From positions 1 to 64,000 of the forward strand of contig NZ_BAABWX010000007.1 in NCBI RefSeq assembly GCF_040364665.1: DNA of 64,000 nucleotides. Direction: 5' to 3'. A model generated the notes under the pieces. It made no database searches, was not told where the DNA came from, and worked only from the letters and a program-made list of their open reading frames with translations. A program made the translations under genes and the position numbers. Source of the stretch: Cognatishimia sp. WU-CL00825 (lineage in GTDB: Bacteria; Pseudomonadota; Alphaproteobacteria; Rhodobacterales; Rhodobacteraceae). The number at the start of each line of letters is the position of its first letter. Position 1 is the stretch's first letter. Shown one piece after another: positions 52,045-60,186 of this stretch.

Positions 52045-53306
52045 TTCCGTTTCTGATTTATATCGCGATCTTTATTGGCGCGTTTTATGCGGTGCGTTTC
52101 ATCGCGCAAAAGACAGCGATCCAAGACTACACGTCGCTGAAAACCGTGACCTTTGGTGATGAAAGCGCGGTGCGCTCTAATCGGTCTGCATCTTTCATCT
52201 CGATTATTACGATCTTTGTCATCTGGGGGGCCTTTACGGGTTCTAAGGGTCTGCCGGGCTTTATGCACGCGCCTGGCCCTTTTGTCGGCGACACCTCGTT
52301 CACCTATACCGCCGAAGCTGGTGGCGAAACTGACACAGCAACGGTGCATTTCCGGGTTCACCGGGCGGGCGACAAAGTGGATCCGATTGCCATCGAACCG
52401 GGTGACGGATTTGCCAAGGACGATAGTGAATTGGTTGGCGCTTGGCGCTCTAAGTTGCTGCGCGTAGACAAAAACGATGAGATTTCAAAGTCTGATGGTG
52501 CCAAGGTTATCGCAATCAATGGTACAGCCGTTGCGCCCGGAGACTCTGTTGACGTGGAAGGTGGGACAGTCTCTTTGTCTGACAAAGGCACACCAAACTT
52601 TACCCCTGACAAAGGCTGGCAAATGGAGCCAATCTGGCTGCCGTCACCAGAAGCGGTTGTTGTGCGCACCATTGAAATTGCCAACCAAGGCTATCAGGGC
52701 TCGACCTTATGGGAGCACCTTGGGTTCTCGTTGTACCGGGTTATTCTGGGCTTTGTGATCGGGGCGGTTGTTGGCATTCCATTGGGCTACGCCATGGGCC
52801 TGAGCGATTGGTTCCGGGGCTGGTTTGATCCTATCGTCGAATTCATGCGTCCGGTGCCGCCACTTGCGCTGATCCCGCTGGTGATCATCTGGGCGGGTAT
52901 TGGTGAGACGGGTAAGATCATCTTACTGTTCTTGGCGGCCTTATGGATCATGGCCATTGCGGCGCGATCTGGGGTGTCTGGCGTGAGCATTTCAAAGGTG
53001 CATGCGGCCTATTCGCTGGGGGCAAGCAAGGCGCAGATCATGCGTCATGTGATTGTGCCAAACTCTTTGCCAGAGATCTTTACCGGGGCCCGTGTTGCGA
53101 TGGGTGTTTGCTGGGGTACGGTTGTTGCCGCTGAATTGGTTGCAGCAGAAAAGGGAGCCGGCAAAATGATTGTGGCTGCGTCTAAATTCCAGAACACCGA
53201 TATCGTGATCATGGGGATTATCTTGATTGGTATCATTGGCTTTGGCATCGATGTCTTGATGCGCTACGCCGAGAAGGTTTTGGTGCCTTGGAAAGGCAAG
53301 GGCTGA
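52041..53306 (+). CDS. tauC: Taurine ABC transporter permease with an N-terminal extension
   Basis: Inner-membrane permease of 421 residues, far longer than the usual TauC of about 275. The C-terminal part (about 215-415) is the normal transport domain, with the EAA loop in HAAYSLGASKAQIMRHVIVPNSLPEIFTGARVAMG. The extra N-terminal part has two membrane segments (about 2-20 and 52-70) and a soluble stretch of about 140 residues rich in Asp, Thr and Gly (e.g. TYTAEAGGETDTATVHFRVHR). By topology this stretch should be periplasmic, where it could contact TauA. Extended permeases of this type are known to me from roseobacter tau operons, but the role of the extension is not described. Confidence 0.85.
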   Translation: MIPFLIYIAIFIGAFYAVRFIAQKTAIQDYTSLKTVTFGDESAVRSNRSASFISIITIFVIWGAFTGSKGLPGFMHAPGPFVGDTSFTYTAEAGGETDTATVHFRVHRAGDKVDPIAIEPGDGFAKDDSELVGAWRSKLLRVDKNDEISKSDGAKVIAINGTAVAPGDSVDVEGGTVSLSDKGTPNFTPDKGWQMEPIWLPSPEAVVVRTIEIANQGYQGSTLWEHLGFSLYRVILGFVIGAVVGIPLGYAMGLSDWFRGWFDPIVEFMRPVPPLALIPLVIIWAGIGETGKIILLFLAALWIMAIAARSGVSGVSISKVHAAYSLGASKAQIMRHVIVPNSLPEIFTGARVAMGVCWGTVVAAELVAAEKGAGKMIVAASKFQNTDIVIMGIILIGIIGFGIDVLMRYAEKVLVPWKGKG

Positions 53307-53330
53307 TAGCCCTCCCAAACTTGAAATGCG

Positions 53331-53358
53331 AAAGGGCGGCCCGGCGGTCGCCCTTTTC
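53331..53358 (+). terminator. Intrinsic terminator after tauC
   Basis: AAAGGGCG (53331-53338), 10-base loop, CGCCCTTT (53349-53356), then TT. It ends the tauABC unit just before the convergent hemP gene. Confidence 0.85.
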
Positions 53359-53371
53359 GTTGGGGGGCGGC

Positions 53372-53530
53372 TTATTTGGTGAGAATGAGTTTTCCGGCGC
53401 GGGTGATGCGCAGCGTGTAGATTTGGTTGTTCAGCACAATTCGGGCAAGGCCGTTTTTGCCGGTGATGATTTTGGCGTCATGCACAGGTGTATCAATAAA
53501 GAGATCTGAAATCGGGGTTTGAATATTCAT
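53372..53530 (-). CDS. hemP: Hemin uptake protein HemP
   Basis: A 52-residue protein found by translating the gap between tauC and aglK: MNIQTPISDLFIDTPVHDAK, then IITGKNGLARIVLNNQIYTL, ending RITRAGKLILTK. The HDA--ITGKNGLARI and YTLRITRAGKLILTK blocks are the HemP family signature. An AAGGA site lies 9 bases before the ATG. HemP is linked to haem uptake and iron control in other proteobacteria and its biochemical role is unclear. It is unlinked to haem transport genes here. Confidence 0.9.
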   Translation of the reverse strand: MNIQTPISDLFIDTPVHDAKIITGKNGLARIVLNNQIYTLRITRAGKLILTK

Positions 53531-53557
53531 TGTCGCGTTTCCTTGGCTGTGGTGATT

Positions 53558-53586
53558 TATTTCTGACTAAAATACTCGGATGAGTC
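53558..53586 (-). promoter_or_regulatory. Candidate iron-responsive site upstream of hemP
   Basis: Plus strand reads gactaaaatactcggatgagtca. It contains the interrupted palindrome TGACT-N-AGTCA around an ACTCGGAT core, about 30-55 bases upstream of hemP. Rhodobacterales use an IscR-linked iron motif that I remember as similar, but I cannot verify its consensus. Confidence 0.4.
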
Positions 53587-53631
53587 AATTCCTGATTTTA
53601 TTTGTCGGGAATAAATTTAGGCAAAAGAAAA

Positions 53632-53647
53632 CCCCGCAGGCGCGGGG
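53632..53647 (-). terminator. Intrinsic terminator of the agl operon
   Basis: On the minus strand CCCCGC, loop GCCT, GCGGGG, then TTTTCTTTT. It lies 29 bases past the aglK stop. Confidence 0.9.
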
Positions 53648-53675
53648 CTAACTCACTTTATTGGTTTTTTGTGCC

Positions 53676-54764
53676 TTAGCGGTAGAACAAAGATTTGCCG
53701 TTGCTGAACAAATGAACCTTTGACGGATCTGCGGTCAGACCAACTTGGGTGCGCCGCAGCTCTTTGTGAATGCCGGGCAGTTTGGCGATGACCCCGTCGG
53801 CGGTGTCTTCGGGTTCAAAGTACAGCAGCGTTACCTCGCCCAAAGCTTCGGTGATCTTGACCATGCCGGTATAGATGGCCGCGTCATGGGTCACGGTGAA
53901 GTCCTCTGGTCTGATACCGATATTCACGCGGAGGCCAAGTTCGCTGTCCATGGTGGCAACATTTGAGCGTGCAATGCCGCCGCCATCTAAAGTCACTGTG
54001 GTGATTGTACCGGTTTCGGTGATCTCGCCGGATAGCAAGTTCATCGCTGGAGAGCCGATGAATTGGGCGACAAATTCGTTCTCAGGGGTTTCATACAGCT
54101 GCAAAGGGGTGCCGACCTGAGCAATGCCCTTGTTGGCCAGAACAACAATGCGTGTGGCCAGTGTCATCGCTTCGACCTGATCATGAGTCACATAGACCAT
54201 AGTGCTGTCTGGCATGGCTTCCTTAAGCTGGGCGATTTCGATGCGGGTGGCTACACGTAGCGCGGCATCTAGGTTGGAAAGCGGTTCGTCAAACAAATAG
54301 ACCTTGGGATCACGCACAATGGCGCGGCCAATGGCCACCCGCTGACGTTGCCCGCCTGACAGGGCCTTTGGCAGGCGATCAAGGTAGTCTTCGAGTTGCA
54401 AAACCTTGGCGGCATAGGCGATGGATTCATCGATTTCGGCCGGGGTTTTCTTGGCCAGTTTCAGGGCAAAAGCCATGTTTTCGCGCACCGTCATATGCGG
54501 ATACAGCGCATAGGATTGGAACACCATGGCTATGCCGCGCTGCGCGGGTGGCATGTCGTTCATCAACATACCGTCAATTTCCAACGTGCCGCCCGTGATT
54601 TTTTCCAGGCCTGCAATCATGCGCAGCAAGGTGGATTTGCCACAGCCCGACGGTCCAACGAACACAATCAATTCACCGGGTTCAATGTCCAGATTGATGT
54701 CGTTAAGCACGTTGACCGCACCGGCATAGGTCTTTTCTACGTTTTGAAGTTTAAGGCCTGCCAT
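53676..54764 (-). CDS. aglK: Alpha-glucoside ABC transporter ATP-binding protein
   Basis: ATPase of 362 residues, MalK/UgpC family. Walker A GPSGCGKST (about 38-46), signature ALSGGQRQRVAIGRAI, Walker B VYLFDEPLSNLDAALR, switch His in YVTHDQVEAMTLA, and a C-terminal TOBE regulatory region (about 240-360). It sits 3 bases after aglA. In Sinorhizobium the equivalent operon is aglEFGAK, the same order. Confidence 0.92.
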   Translation of the reverse strand: MAGLKLQNVEKTYAGAVNVLNDINLDIEPGELIVFVGPSGCGKSTLLRMIAGLEKITGGTLEIDGMLMNDMPPAQRGIAMVFQSYALYPHMTVRENMAFALKLAKKTPAEIDESIAYAAKVLQLEDYLDRLPKALSGGQRQRVAIGRAIVRDPKVYLFDEPLSNLDAALRVATRIEIAQLKEAMPDSTMVYVTHDQVEAMTLATRIVVLANKGIAQVGTPLQLYETPENEFVAQFIGSPAMNLLSGEITETGTITTVTLDGGGIARSNVATMDSELGLRVNIGIRPEDFTVTHDAAIYTGMVKITEALGEVTLLYFEPEDTADGVIAKLPGIHKELRRTQVGLTADPSKVHLFSNGKSLFYR

Positions 54765-54767
54765 GAT

Positions 54768-56429
54768 TTATTCCCCTTGGTCCAAAATCGCGATGAAAGG
54801 CTGCCATGCATCAAGTGTGATCTGGCGGCTGGTGGATTGCGCGCCTCCGAGGTCCGCAGCGATGGGCTGCAAAGCAGAGGTTGGCAACGTGAGATCTGCG
54901 GCGCTGTCGCCCAGATTAAAGGCGCAAAACAATGTTTGCTCGCCGTAGCTGCGTGTGAATTGCAGGATATTGCCAGTTGCGGTCGGCGCAGAATGCGCGC
55001 CTTTGCGCAGCGCAATATGATCTTGCCTTAGAGCGATCGCGCGACGGTAATGGTGCAGCAGCGCGTCTGGTGTTTCTTCTTGGGCAGAGACCGAATTATG
55101 CAAGTGATCCGCGCTGACCGGCAGCCAAGGAAGCCCCTGGCTAAAGCCGCCATTTTGGTTGGATTTTTCCCAAACCATCGGTGTTCGGCAGCCGTCGCGA
55201 CCCTTGAATTCTGGCCAGAATTCAATGCCATAGGGGTCTTGGAGTGCCTCAAATGGCACCTCTGCTTCTGGAAGGCCAAGCTCCTCGCCCTGATAGATGC
55301 AGACTGATCCGCGCAGGCACATCAACATGGTTGTGAACAGGCGCAGGGCCTTGGGCGTCAGATCCCAGCGGGTCACATGACGCATGACGTCATGGTTGGA
55401 AAAGGCCCAACAGGCCCAGCCATCGGGTGCCTTTTCGTCTAGGTGCCGAAAGACCTCGGCGATGCGGGTGGCGGTCAGTGGGGCTGACGCCAGGAATTCA
55501 AAAGCATAGCACATATGCACATAGTCGTCGCCTTGGGTGTATTGCCCAAGAATATCCAACCCATATTGCGCATCCCCCACTTCGCCAACTGCAGCAGAGC
55601 CGGGGAATTCGTCAAGCAGCGCCCGGAATTTGCGCAGAAAATCCAAGTTTTCTGGCTGGTTTTTGGAGTAGAGATGTTCCTGATGATTATAGGGGTTCAC
55701 GCTGGGCGCGATGGTGGCGTTACGTGCCTCGGCGGGCAGGGCCGGGTTGTCGCGCAGCTGCGCATCGTGGGTGTAAAAGTTGATGGTGTCCAAGCGAAAC
55801 CCATCAACCCCGCGCATCAGCCAAAATCGGGTGGCATCCAGCAGCGCGCTTTGCACAGCTGGCGTATGAAAGTTCAGGTCTGGTTGGCTGGTTAGGAAGT
55901 TATGCAGAAAGTATTGCTCACGGCGCGGATCCCACTGCCAGGCTGATCCCCCAAAGATCGACAGCCAATTGTTGGGCGGGGTGCCGTCTGGTTTTGGGTC
56001 GGACCAAACGAACCAATCGGATTTGCTGTTGTCGCGTGATTTGCGGCTTTCTTTGAACCAGTCGTGTTGATCGCTTGTATGAGACAACACCAAGTCGATC
56101 ATGACACGCAATCCCAGATCGTGGGCGCGCGCCACAAGCGCATCAAAGTCAGTCAGCGTGCCAAACATTGGATCAACGTCGCAATAGTCGCTGACATCAT
56201 AGCCAAAGTCTTTCATTGGCGACTTGAAAAACGGCGAAATCCAGATGGCGTCCACCCCAAGCGAGGCAATGTGCGGTAGGCGGCTGGTGATGCCTTTTAG
56301 ATCGCCGATGCCATTGCCGCTGCTGTCTTGGAAGCTGCGCGGGTAGATTTGGTAAATCACGCCGCCGCGCCACCAATCTGTGTCACCTGCTAGAGCGTGT
56401 GCTGAATTGAGCGAAGTCATTACGTTCAT
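54768..56429 (-). CDS. aglA: Alpha-glucosidase (GH13)
   Basis: Cytoplasmic glycoside hydrolase of 553 residues that splits alpha-glucosides such as sucrose, trehalose or maltose delivered by the AglEFGK transporter. Catalytic residues: nucleophile Asp in GFRLDTINFY, acid/base Glu in AAVGEVGDAQYG, transition-state Asp in FSNHDVMRH; the N-terminal GGVIYQIYPRSFQDSSGNGIGDLKGI is characteristic of oligo-1,6-glucosidase/alpha-glucosidase types. Complete, with a C-terminal beta-domain. Located 12 bases after aglG. Confidence 0.93.
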   Translation of the reverse strand: MNVMTSLNSAHALAGDTDWWRGGVIYQIYPRSFQDSSGNGIGDLKGITSRLPHIASLGVDAIWISPFFKSPMKDFGYDVSDYCDVDPMFGTLTDFDALVARAHDLGLRVMIDLVLSHTSDQHDWFKESRKSRDNSKSDWFVWSDPKPDGTPPNNWLSIFGGSAWQWDPRREQYFLHNFLTSQPDLNFHTPAVQSALLDATRFWLMRGVDGFRLDTINFYTHDAQLRDNPALPAEARNATIAPSVNPYNHQEHLYSKNQPENLDFLRKFRALLDEFPGSAAVGEVGDAQYGLDILGQYTQGDDYVHMCYAFEFLASAPLTATRIAEVFRHLDEKAPDGWACWAFSNHDVMRHVTRWDLTPKALRLFTTMLMCLRGSVCIYQGEELGLPEAEVPFEALQDPYGIEFWPEFKGRDGCRTPMVWEKSNQNGGFSQGLPWLPVSADHLHNSVSAQEETPDALLHHYRRAIALRQDHIALRKGAHSAPTATGNILQFTRSYGEQTLFCAFNLGDSAADLTLPTSALQPIAADLGGAQSTSRQITLDAWQPFIAILDQGE

Positions 56430-56441
56430 TCCATTGTTCCG

Positions 56442-57587
56442 TTACTTGACCGAGCCGGCAAGCATGCCGCGCACGAGGTATTTTTGCATTGCGAAGAAGA
56501 CCACCAAAGGCACAGCGATAGAGACAAAGGCGCTGGTTGCTAGGATCTCCCAATTGCCGCCACGGGTGCCCAAAAGCTCTACGATTTGTTTTGTCATCAC
56601 CGTGGTTTCACCGGTGCTGTCAATCAGAAAGACCAGTGAAACGAGCAGGTCATTCCAGGTCCAGAGGAACTGAAAGATTGCAAAGCTGGCGAGGGCCGGA
56701 AACGACAGCGGTAGAATGATCTTGATGAAGATCTGGAATTCAGTTGCGCCGTCTACCCGGGCGTTTTCGATGATATCACGAGGGAGCCCCACCATGTAAT
56801 TGCGCAGCAAATAAATCGCCATAGGCATGCCAAAGCCGGTGTGGGCCAACCAGACCCCCATATAACCTTTGCCGATGCCAATTTCATTGTGCAACTTTAA
56901 GAGCGGGATCAACGCCAATTGCAGCGGGACCACAAGCAGCGCTACCACAAAGGCAATTAGCAAGGCCCGACCGGGGAATTCCATCCACGCCAATGCATAG
57001 GCTGCAAAGGCCGCAACAAGAATTGGGATGATGGTCGCTGGAATGGTCACTGTCAGTGTGTTGATAAAGGCTTTGCTCATCCCGTCGATATTCTTGGGGT
57101 CAAACAGAAGGGTTTTGTAGTTATCCATGGTGAATTCTGGCGGCACTTCTGCGGTCAGAAAGATACGTTGGCCGCGTGAGCCGCTGAAGGCTTCGGTATG
57201 GGCCATGCGATAGGTGCCGTCTGGATTGACGATCAATGTGCCACCTTTGCGCAGTTCGGCGGTTTCGCCAGCCTGAAACGCGTCCACCGCTTTGGAAGAA
57301 ATCCCCCAAGAGTCAATTTCCGGCGCGTCACCTTCAAACAACTGTCCTTCGATCACAAATAGATTTCCGACTTGCTGCTGAGTGTCCGGCGCTTGGGTGC
57401 GCAGTGTTAGGGTTTGTTCTTGAGCGGTCAGAGAATTCCACCAGCCGCTGCCAGAGATTTGATCTGCGGTGCGGAATGACGAAACAAACAGGCCAAATGT
57501 GGGCAGGAGCCAAAGCGCCACAAGGGCGGCGACAGAGAGGTGCACTGCCCACATCAGGGAGGATTTGGTGCCAGCAATATTATCCAT
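56442..57587 (-). CDS. aglG: Alpha-glucoside ABC transporter permease
   Basis: 381 residues. First membrane segment about 12-32 (VHLSVAALVALWLLPTFGLFV), then a periplasmic region of about 130 residues (mostly polar, e.g. GNLFVIEGQLFEGDAPEIDSWGI), then five further membrane segments and the EAA loop ENARVDGATEFQIFIKIILPLSFPAL. The long first periplasmic loop is a feature of AglG-type permeases as I recall them. Starts at the aglF stop (TAATG). Confidence 0.9.
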   Translation of the reverse strand: MDNIAGTKSSLMWAVHLSVAALVALWLLPTFGLFVSSFRTADQISGSGWWNSLTAQEQTLTLRTQAPDTQQQVGNLFVIEGQLFEGDAPEIDSWGISSKAVDAFQAGETAELRKGGTLIVNPDGTYRMAHTEAFSGSRGQRIFLTAEVPPEFTMDNYKTLLFDPKNIDGMSKAFINTLTVTIPATIIPILVAAFAAYALAWMEFPGRALLIAFVVALLVVPLQLALIPLLKLHNEIGIGKGYMGVWLAHTGFGMPMAIYLLRNYMVGLPRDIIENARVDGATEFQIFIKIILPLSFPALASFAIFQFLWTWNDLLVSLVFLIDSTGETTVMTKQIVELLGTRGGNWEILATSAFVSIAVPLVVFFAMQKYLVRGMLAGSVK

Positions 57588-58591
57588 TAGCGCATCTCCT
57601 TGCGGGCGTTGTAAACATTCCAGACAAGGATAGGGGTGACCAGCAGCATGATGATCATCGCGCTGGCTGAGCCGACCCCCCAGTCATTGGCGCGGAACAG
57701 TTTGTCGTACATGTAATTGGCAAGCACCTGGGTTTCCCATTGGCCATTGGTCATGGCAAAAACGATGTCAAAGATCTTGAGAACGATGATGGTGATCGTG
57801 GTCCAGACCACAACGATGGTGCCCATGATCTGCGGCACTTTGATCTTGAAAAACACTTGAAACGGATTGGCTCCGTCAACAATGGCAGCCTCGATGGTTT
57901 CTTCGGGGATGCCGCGCAGAGCCGCGGATAAGATCACCATGGCAAACCCGGTTTGGATCCAGACCAAGACCACCATCAAGAACAGGTTGTTCCAAAGCGG
58001 AATGGTCAGCCATTGCTGCGGCGTGTCACCACCAAAGTAGAGGTAAAGCGCGTTCAGGACGCCAATTTGGTCAGAGCCTTCAGGGCGGGTGTCGTAAATG
58101 AGCTTCCAGATGACTGCTGCGCCGACAAAAGAGATCGCCATTGGCATAAAAATAAGGGATTTTGCAATGTTGCCCCAGCCGATGCGGTCCGTCAGCTGTG
58201 CGGCCAATAGGCCAAAGGCGGTTGAGGCCGCGGGCACAAAGATCAGCCACAAAATGTTGTTGCGCATGGCTTCCCAGAATTTGGGTTCACCCAGCATTTG
58301 CGAATAGTTACTAAGCCCAACCCATTGTGCGCCATTGGCTGTGCGTTCCGTAAGTGAAAGCCAAAGTGTCGCAAAAACTGGATAGGCCAGATAAAGCCCC
58401 AGGACAAACAGGGCCGGAGCCAAAAAGAGCCAGGGGCGAATGATATTCGCGCGGTTGATGTTGCGTCCTGCGTTTGGGCCGCGCGGTGGAAAGATCACCT
58501 TATCCAACGCCAGGTTAGATAAGAAAAAATAGCCAACGCAGGCGCCAACGCCGATGACGATGGTCAAGATGCCAAGTAATGCTGGATGCAT
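57587..58591 (-). CDS. aglF: Alpha-glucoside ABC transporter permease
   Basis: 334 residues, MalF-type permease with about seven membrane segments. EAA loop visible as EAAIVDGANPFQVFFKIKVPQIMGTIVVVW. Partner of AglG; together they form the membrane channel for AglE-delivered alpha-glucosides. Follows aglE after 82 bases that contain a stem-loop. Confidence 0.92.
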   Translation of the reverse strand: MHPALLGILTIVIGVGACVGYFFLSNLALDKVIFPPRGPNAGRNINRANIIRPWLFLAPALFVLGLYLAYPVFATLWLSLTERTANGAQWVGLSNYSQMLGEPKFWEAMRNNILWLIFVPAASTAFGLLAAQLTDRIGWGNIAKSLIFMPMAISFVGAAVIWKLIYDTRPEGSDQIGVLNALYLYFGGDTPQQWLTIPLWNNLFLMVVLVWIQTGFAMVILSAALRGIPEETIEAAIVDGANPFQVFFKIKVPQIMGTIVVVWTTITIIVLKIFDIVFAMTNGQWETQVLANYMYDKLFRANDWGVGSASAMIIMLLVTPILVWNVYNARKEMR

Positions 58592-58628
58592 GGATTTTCC
58601 CCTAATCGGGTCTAGGTGGACCCTGATA

Positions 58629-58655
58629 CTGCGTCCGGCGTTGGGCCGGACGCAG
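58629..58655 (-). terminator. Stem-loop between aglE and aglF
   Basis: CTGCGTCCGG (58629-58638), 7-base loop, CCGGACGCAG (58646-58655). It lies 18 bases past the aglE stop. No T-run on the minus strand; likely a 3'-end stabiliser that raises aglE product. Confidence 0.65.
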
Positions 58656-58673
58656 TTTATGTTTTGGGCTGAA

Positions 58674-59963
58674 TTACTTCAGGCCATCCCAGCTTTGCTG
58701 GATCGCTGTAGCTGTTTCGCCAGCGGTTTTTGTACCAGAGGCATAGTCAACCATGCCAGTCCAGAAGCTGCCTGCGCCCACACCACCTGGCATCAGGTCA
58801 GAACCGTCAAAGCGGAACGTGGTTGCACCCAACAGAATGTCATTCATCTTTTTCAGGGTTGGGTCAGAGAACATTGCCGTGTCGACACCCTTGTGTGGCG
58901 TCAAAAAGCCTTTGCGCTTCATCCAGGCTTCATGTGCCTCTGGGCTTTGCAAAAATTCGATCAAAGCGTGAGAGGCTGGGCTGTCGTTGGTGATCGCCCA
59001 AACTGTGCCTGCGCCCAGAACCGGCGCACCCAGATCTTTGCCGGCATAGGCTGGGAAGTAGAAGAAGTCTGCATCTTCGCCAACCACGGTGCCTTCTGGG
59101 AAGAAGGCCGGAATAAACGAGGCCTGACGGTGCATGTAGCAAAGAGGTGGAGCTGAGAACATGCCTTTGGGGCTGTCGCGGAAGTCAGTCGAGGCCACTG
59201 CAGCTGCGCCGCCCGCAACATAGTCGTCAACCCGGGCAAAGGCCCCAAATTCTTCGATGGCTGCGACGATGCGCGGATCGTCAAAGGCGATCTCGTTTTT
59301 GACCCATGCGTCATAGACATCTGGGGATTGGGTGCGCAACAGCAGATCTTCGACCCAATCAGTTGCTGGCCAGCCGGTTGCGCCGCCTGATCCCAGCCCG
59401 ATGCACCAAGGTGTGCCGCCATCCGCTACAATCTGGTCGGTCAGGGCTTTGAGCTCTTCCATTGTGGTTGGAACGTCATAGCCGGCGTCTTCAAAGTTTT
59501 CTGGCGCATACCAAACCAGAGATTTCACGTCGACCTTGTAAAAAAAGCCATAAAGCCCGTCTGACCCATCTGCACCCGCATAAGTGCCTAAATCAACCCA
59601 TGATTGACCAGCGGCATAGTTTTCACGCACCCAGTCACCGGTGCCATCTGCCAAGGGTGTCAAAAAGCCTCGTGCTGCCATGTTTGCGGCAAGACCCGGT
59701 TGGGGGAAAGCCGCAACATTTGGGGCAGAGCCGGCTTCGGCATCAATCATGATTTGCTGTTCAAAATTGTCAGAACCGACATAACGCACGTCGATGCCAC
59801 TGTTTTCGGCGAAAATTGCCAAGACAGCTTCGACGTTTTCTTGGTCTGGGCCAAGCCAAGGACCCGCGACGGTCAACTGCTGACCGGCAAGGTGGCTGTC
59901 TGCCATCGCCATATTGGCGGCCATGGCGGCAACAGCAACGCTGGAGAATAAGGATAGTTTCAT
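58674..59963 (-). CDS. aglE: Alpha-glucoside ABC transporter substrate-binding protein
   Basis: Periplasmic sugar receptor of 429 residues. Signal peptide about 1-21 (VAVAAMAANMAMADS). MalE-like fold with QQLTVAGPWLGPDQENVEAVLAIFAENSGIDVRYVGSDNFEQ and aromatic residues typical of sugar stacking (e.g. YGFFYKVDVKSLVWYAPENF). First gene of the agl operon, preceded by the LacI-type operator at 60017-60028. Confidence 0.93.
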   Translation of the reverse strand: MKLSLFSSVAVAAMAANMAMADSHLAGQQLTVAGPWLGPDQENVEAVLAIFAENSGIDVRYVGSDNFEQQIMIDAEAGSAPNVAAFPQPGLAANMAARGFLTPLADGTGDWVRENYAAGQSWVDLGTYAGADGSDGLYGFFYKVDVKSLVWYAPENFEDAGYDVPTTMEELKALTDQIVADGGTPWCIGLGSGGATGWPATDWVEDLLLRTQSPDVYDAWVKNEIAFDDPRIVAAIEEFGAFARVDDYVAGGAAAVASTDFRDSPKGMFSAPPLCYMHRQASFIPAFFPEGTVVGEDADFFYFPAYAGKDLGAPVLGAGTVWAITNDSPASHALIEFLQSPEAHEAWMKRKGFLTPHKGVDTAMFSDPTLKKMNDILLGATTFRFDGSDLMPGGVGAGSFWTGMVDYASGTKTAGETATAIQQSWDGLK

Positions 59964-60016
59964 GTGTCTTCCTCCCTAGAAGTGCAAGCATGATTTTTGT
60001 AGCGCAAATTAAAATT

Positions 60017-60028
60017 CAAAGCGCTTTG
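60017..60028. promoter_or_regulatory. AglR operator at the aglE promoter
   Basis: CAAAGCGCTTTG, a perfect 12-base palindrome of the LacI-family type, 54 bases upstream of the aglE start. Confidence 0.75.
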
Positions 60029-60167
60029 GATGGCGCTAACATGTCAAATGAGTCGGCTTGGAGTCAATATTTGATTTCGATTTCGAAAAAATAATAGGTT
60101 ATTGACGGATTTCTTGGGGATATTCTTTGACTAGAAGTCGCCGTCATATTACTAAGGATCAAAATTT

Positions 60168-60177
60168 AAAGCGCTTT
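60168..60177. promoter_or_regulatory. AglR operator at the aglR start
   Basis: AAAGCGCTTT, identical core to the site at 60018-60027, centre exactly 150 bases away. It overlaps the aglR ribosome site, which suggests autorepression. Confidence 0.72.
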
Positions 60178-60186
60178 GAGGATGCG

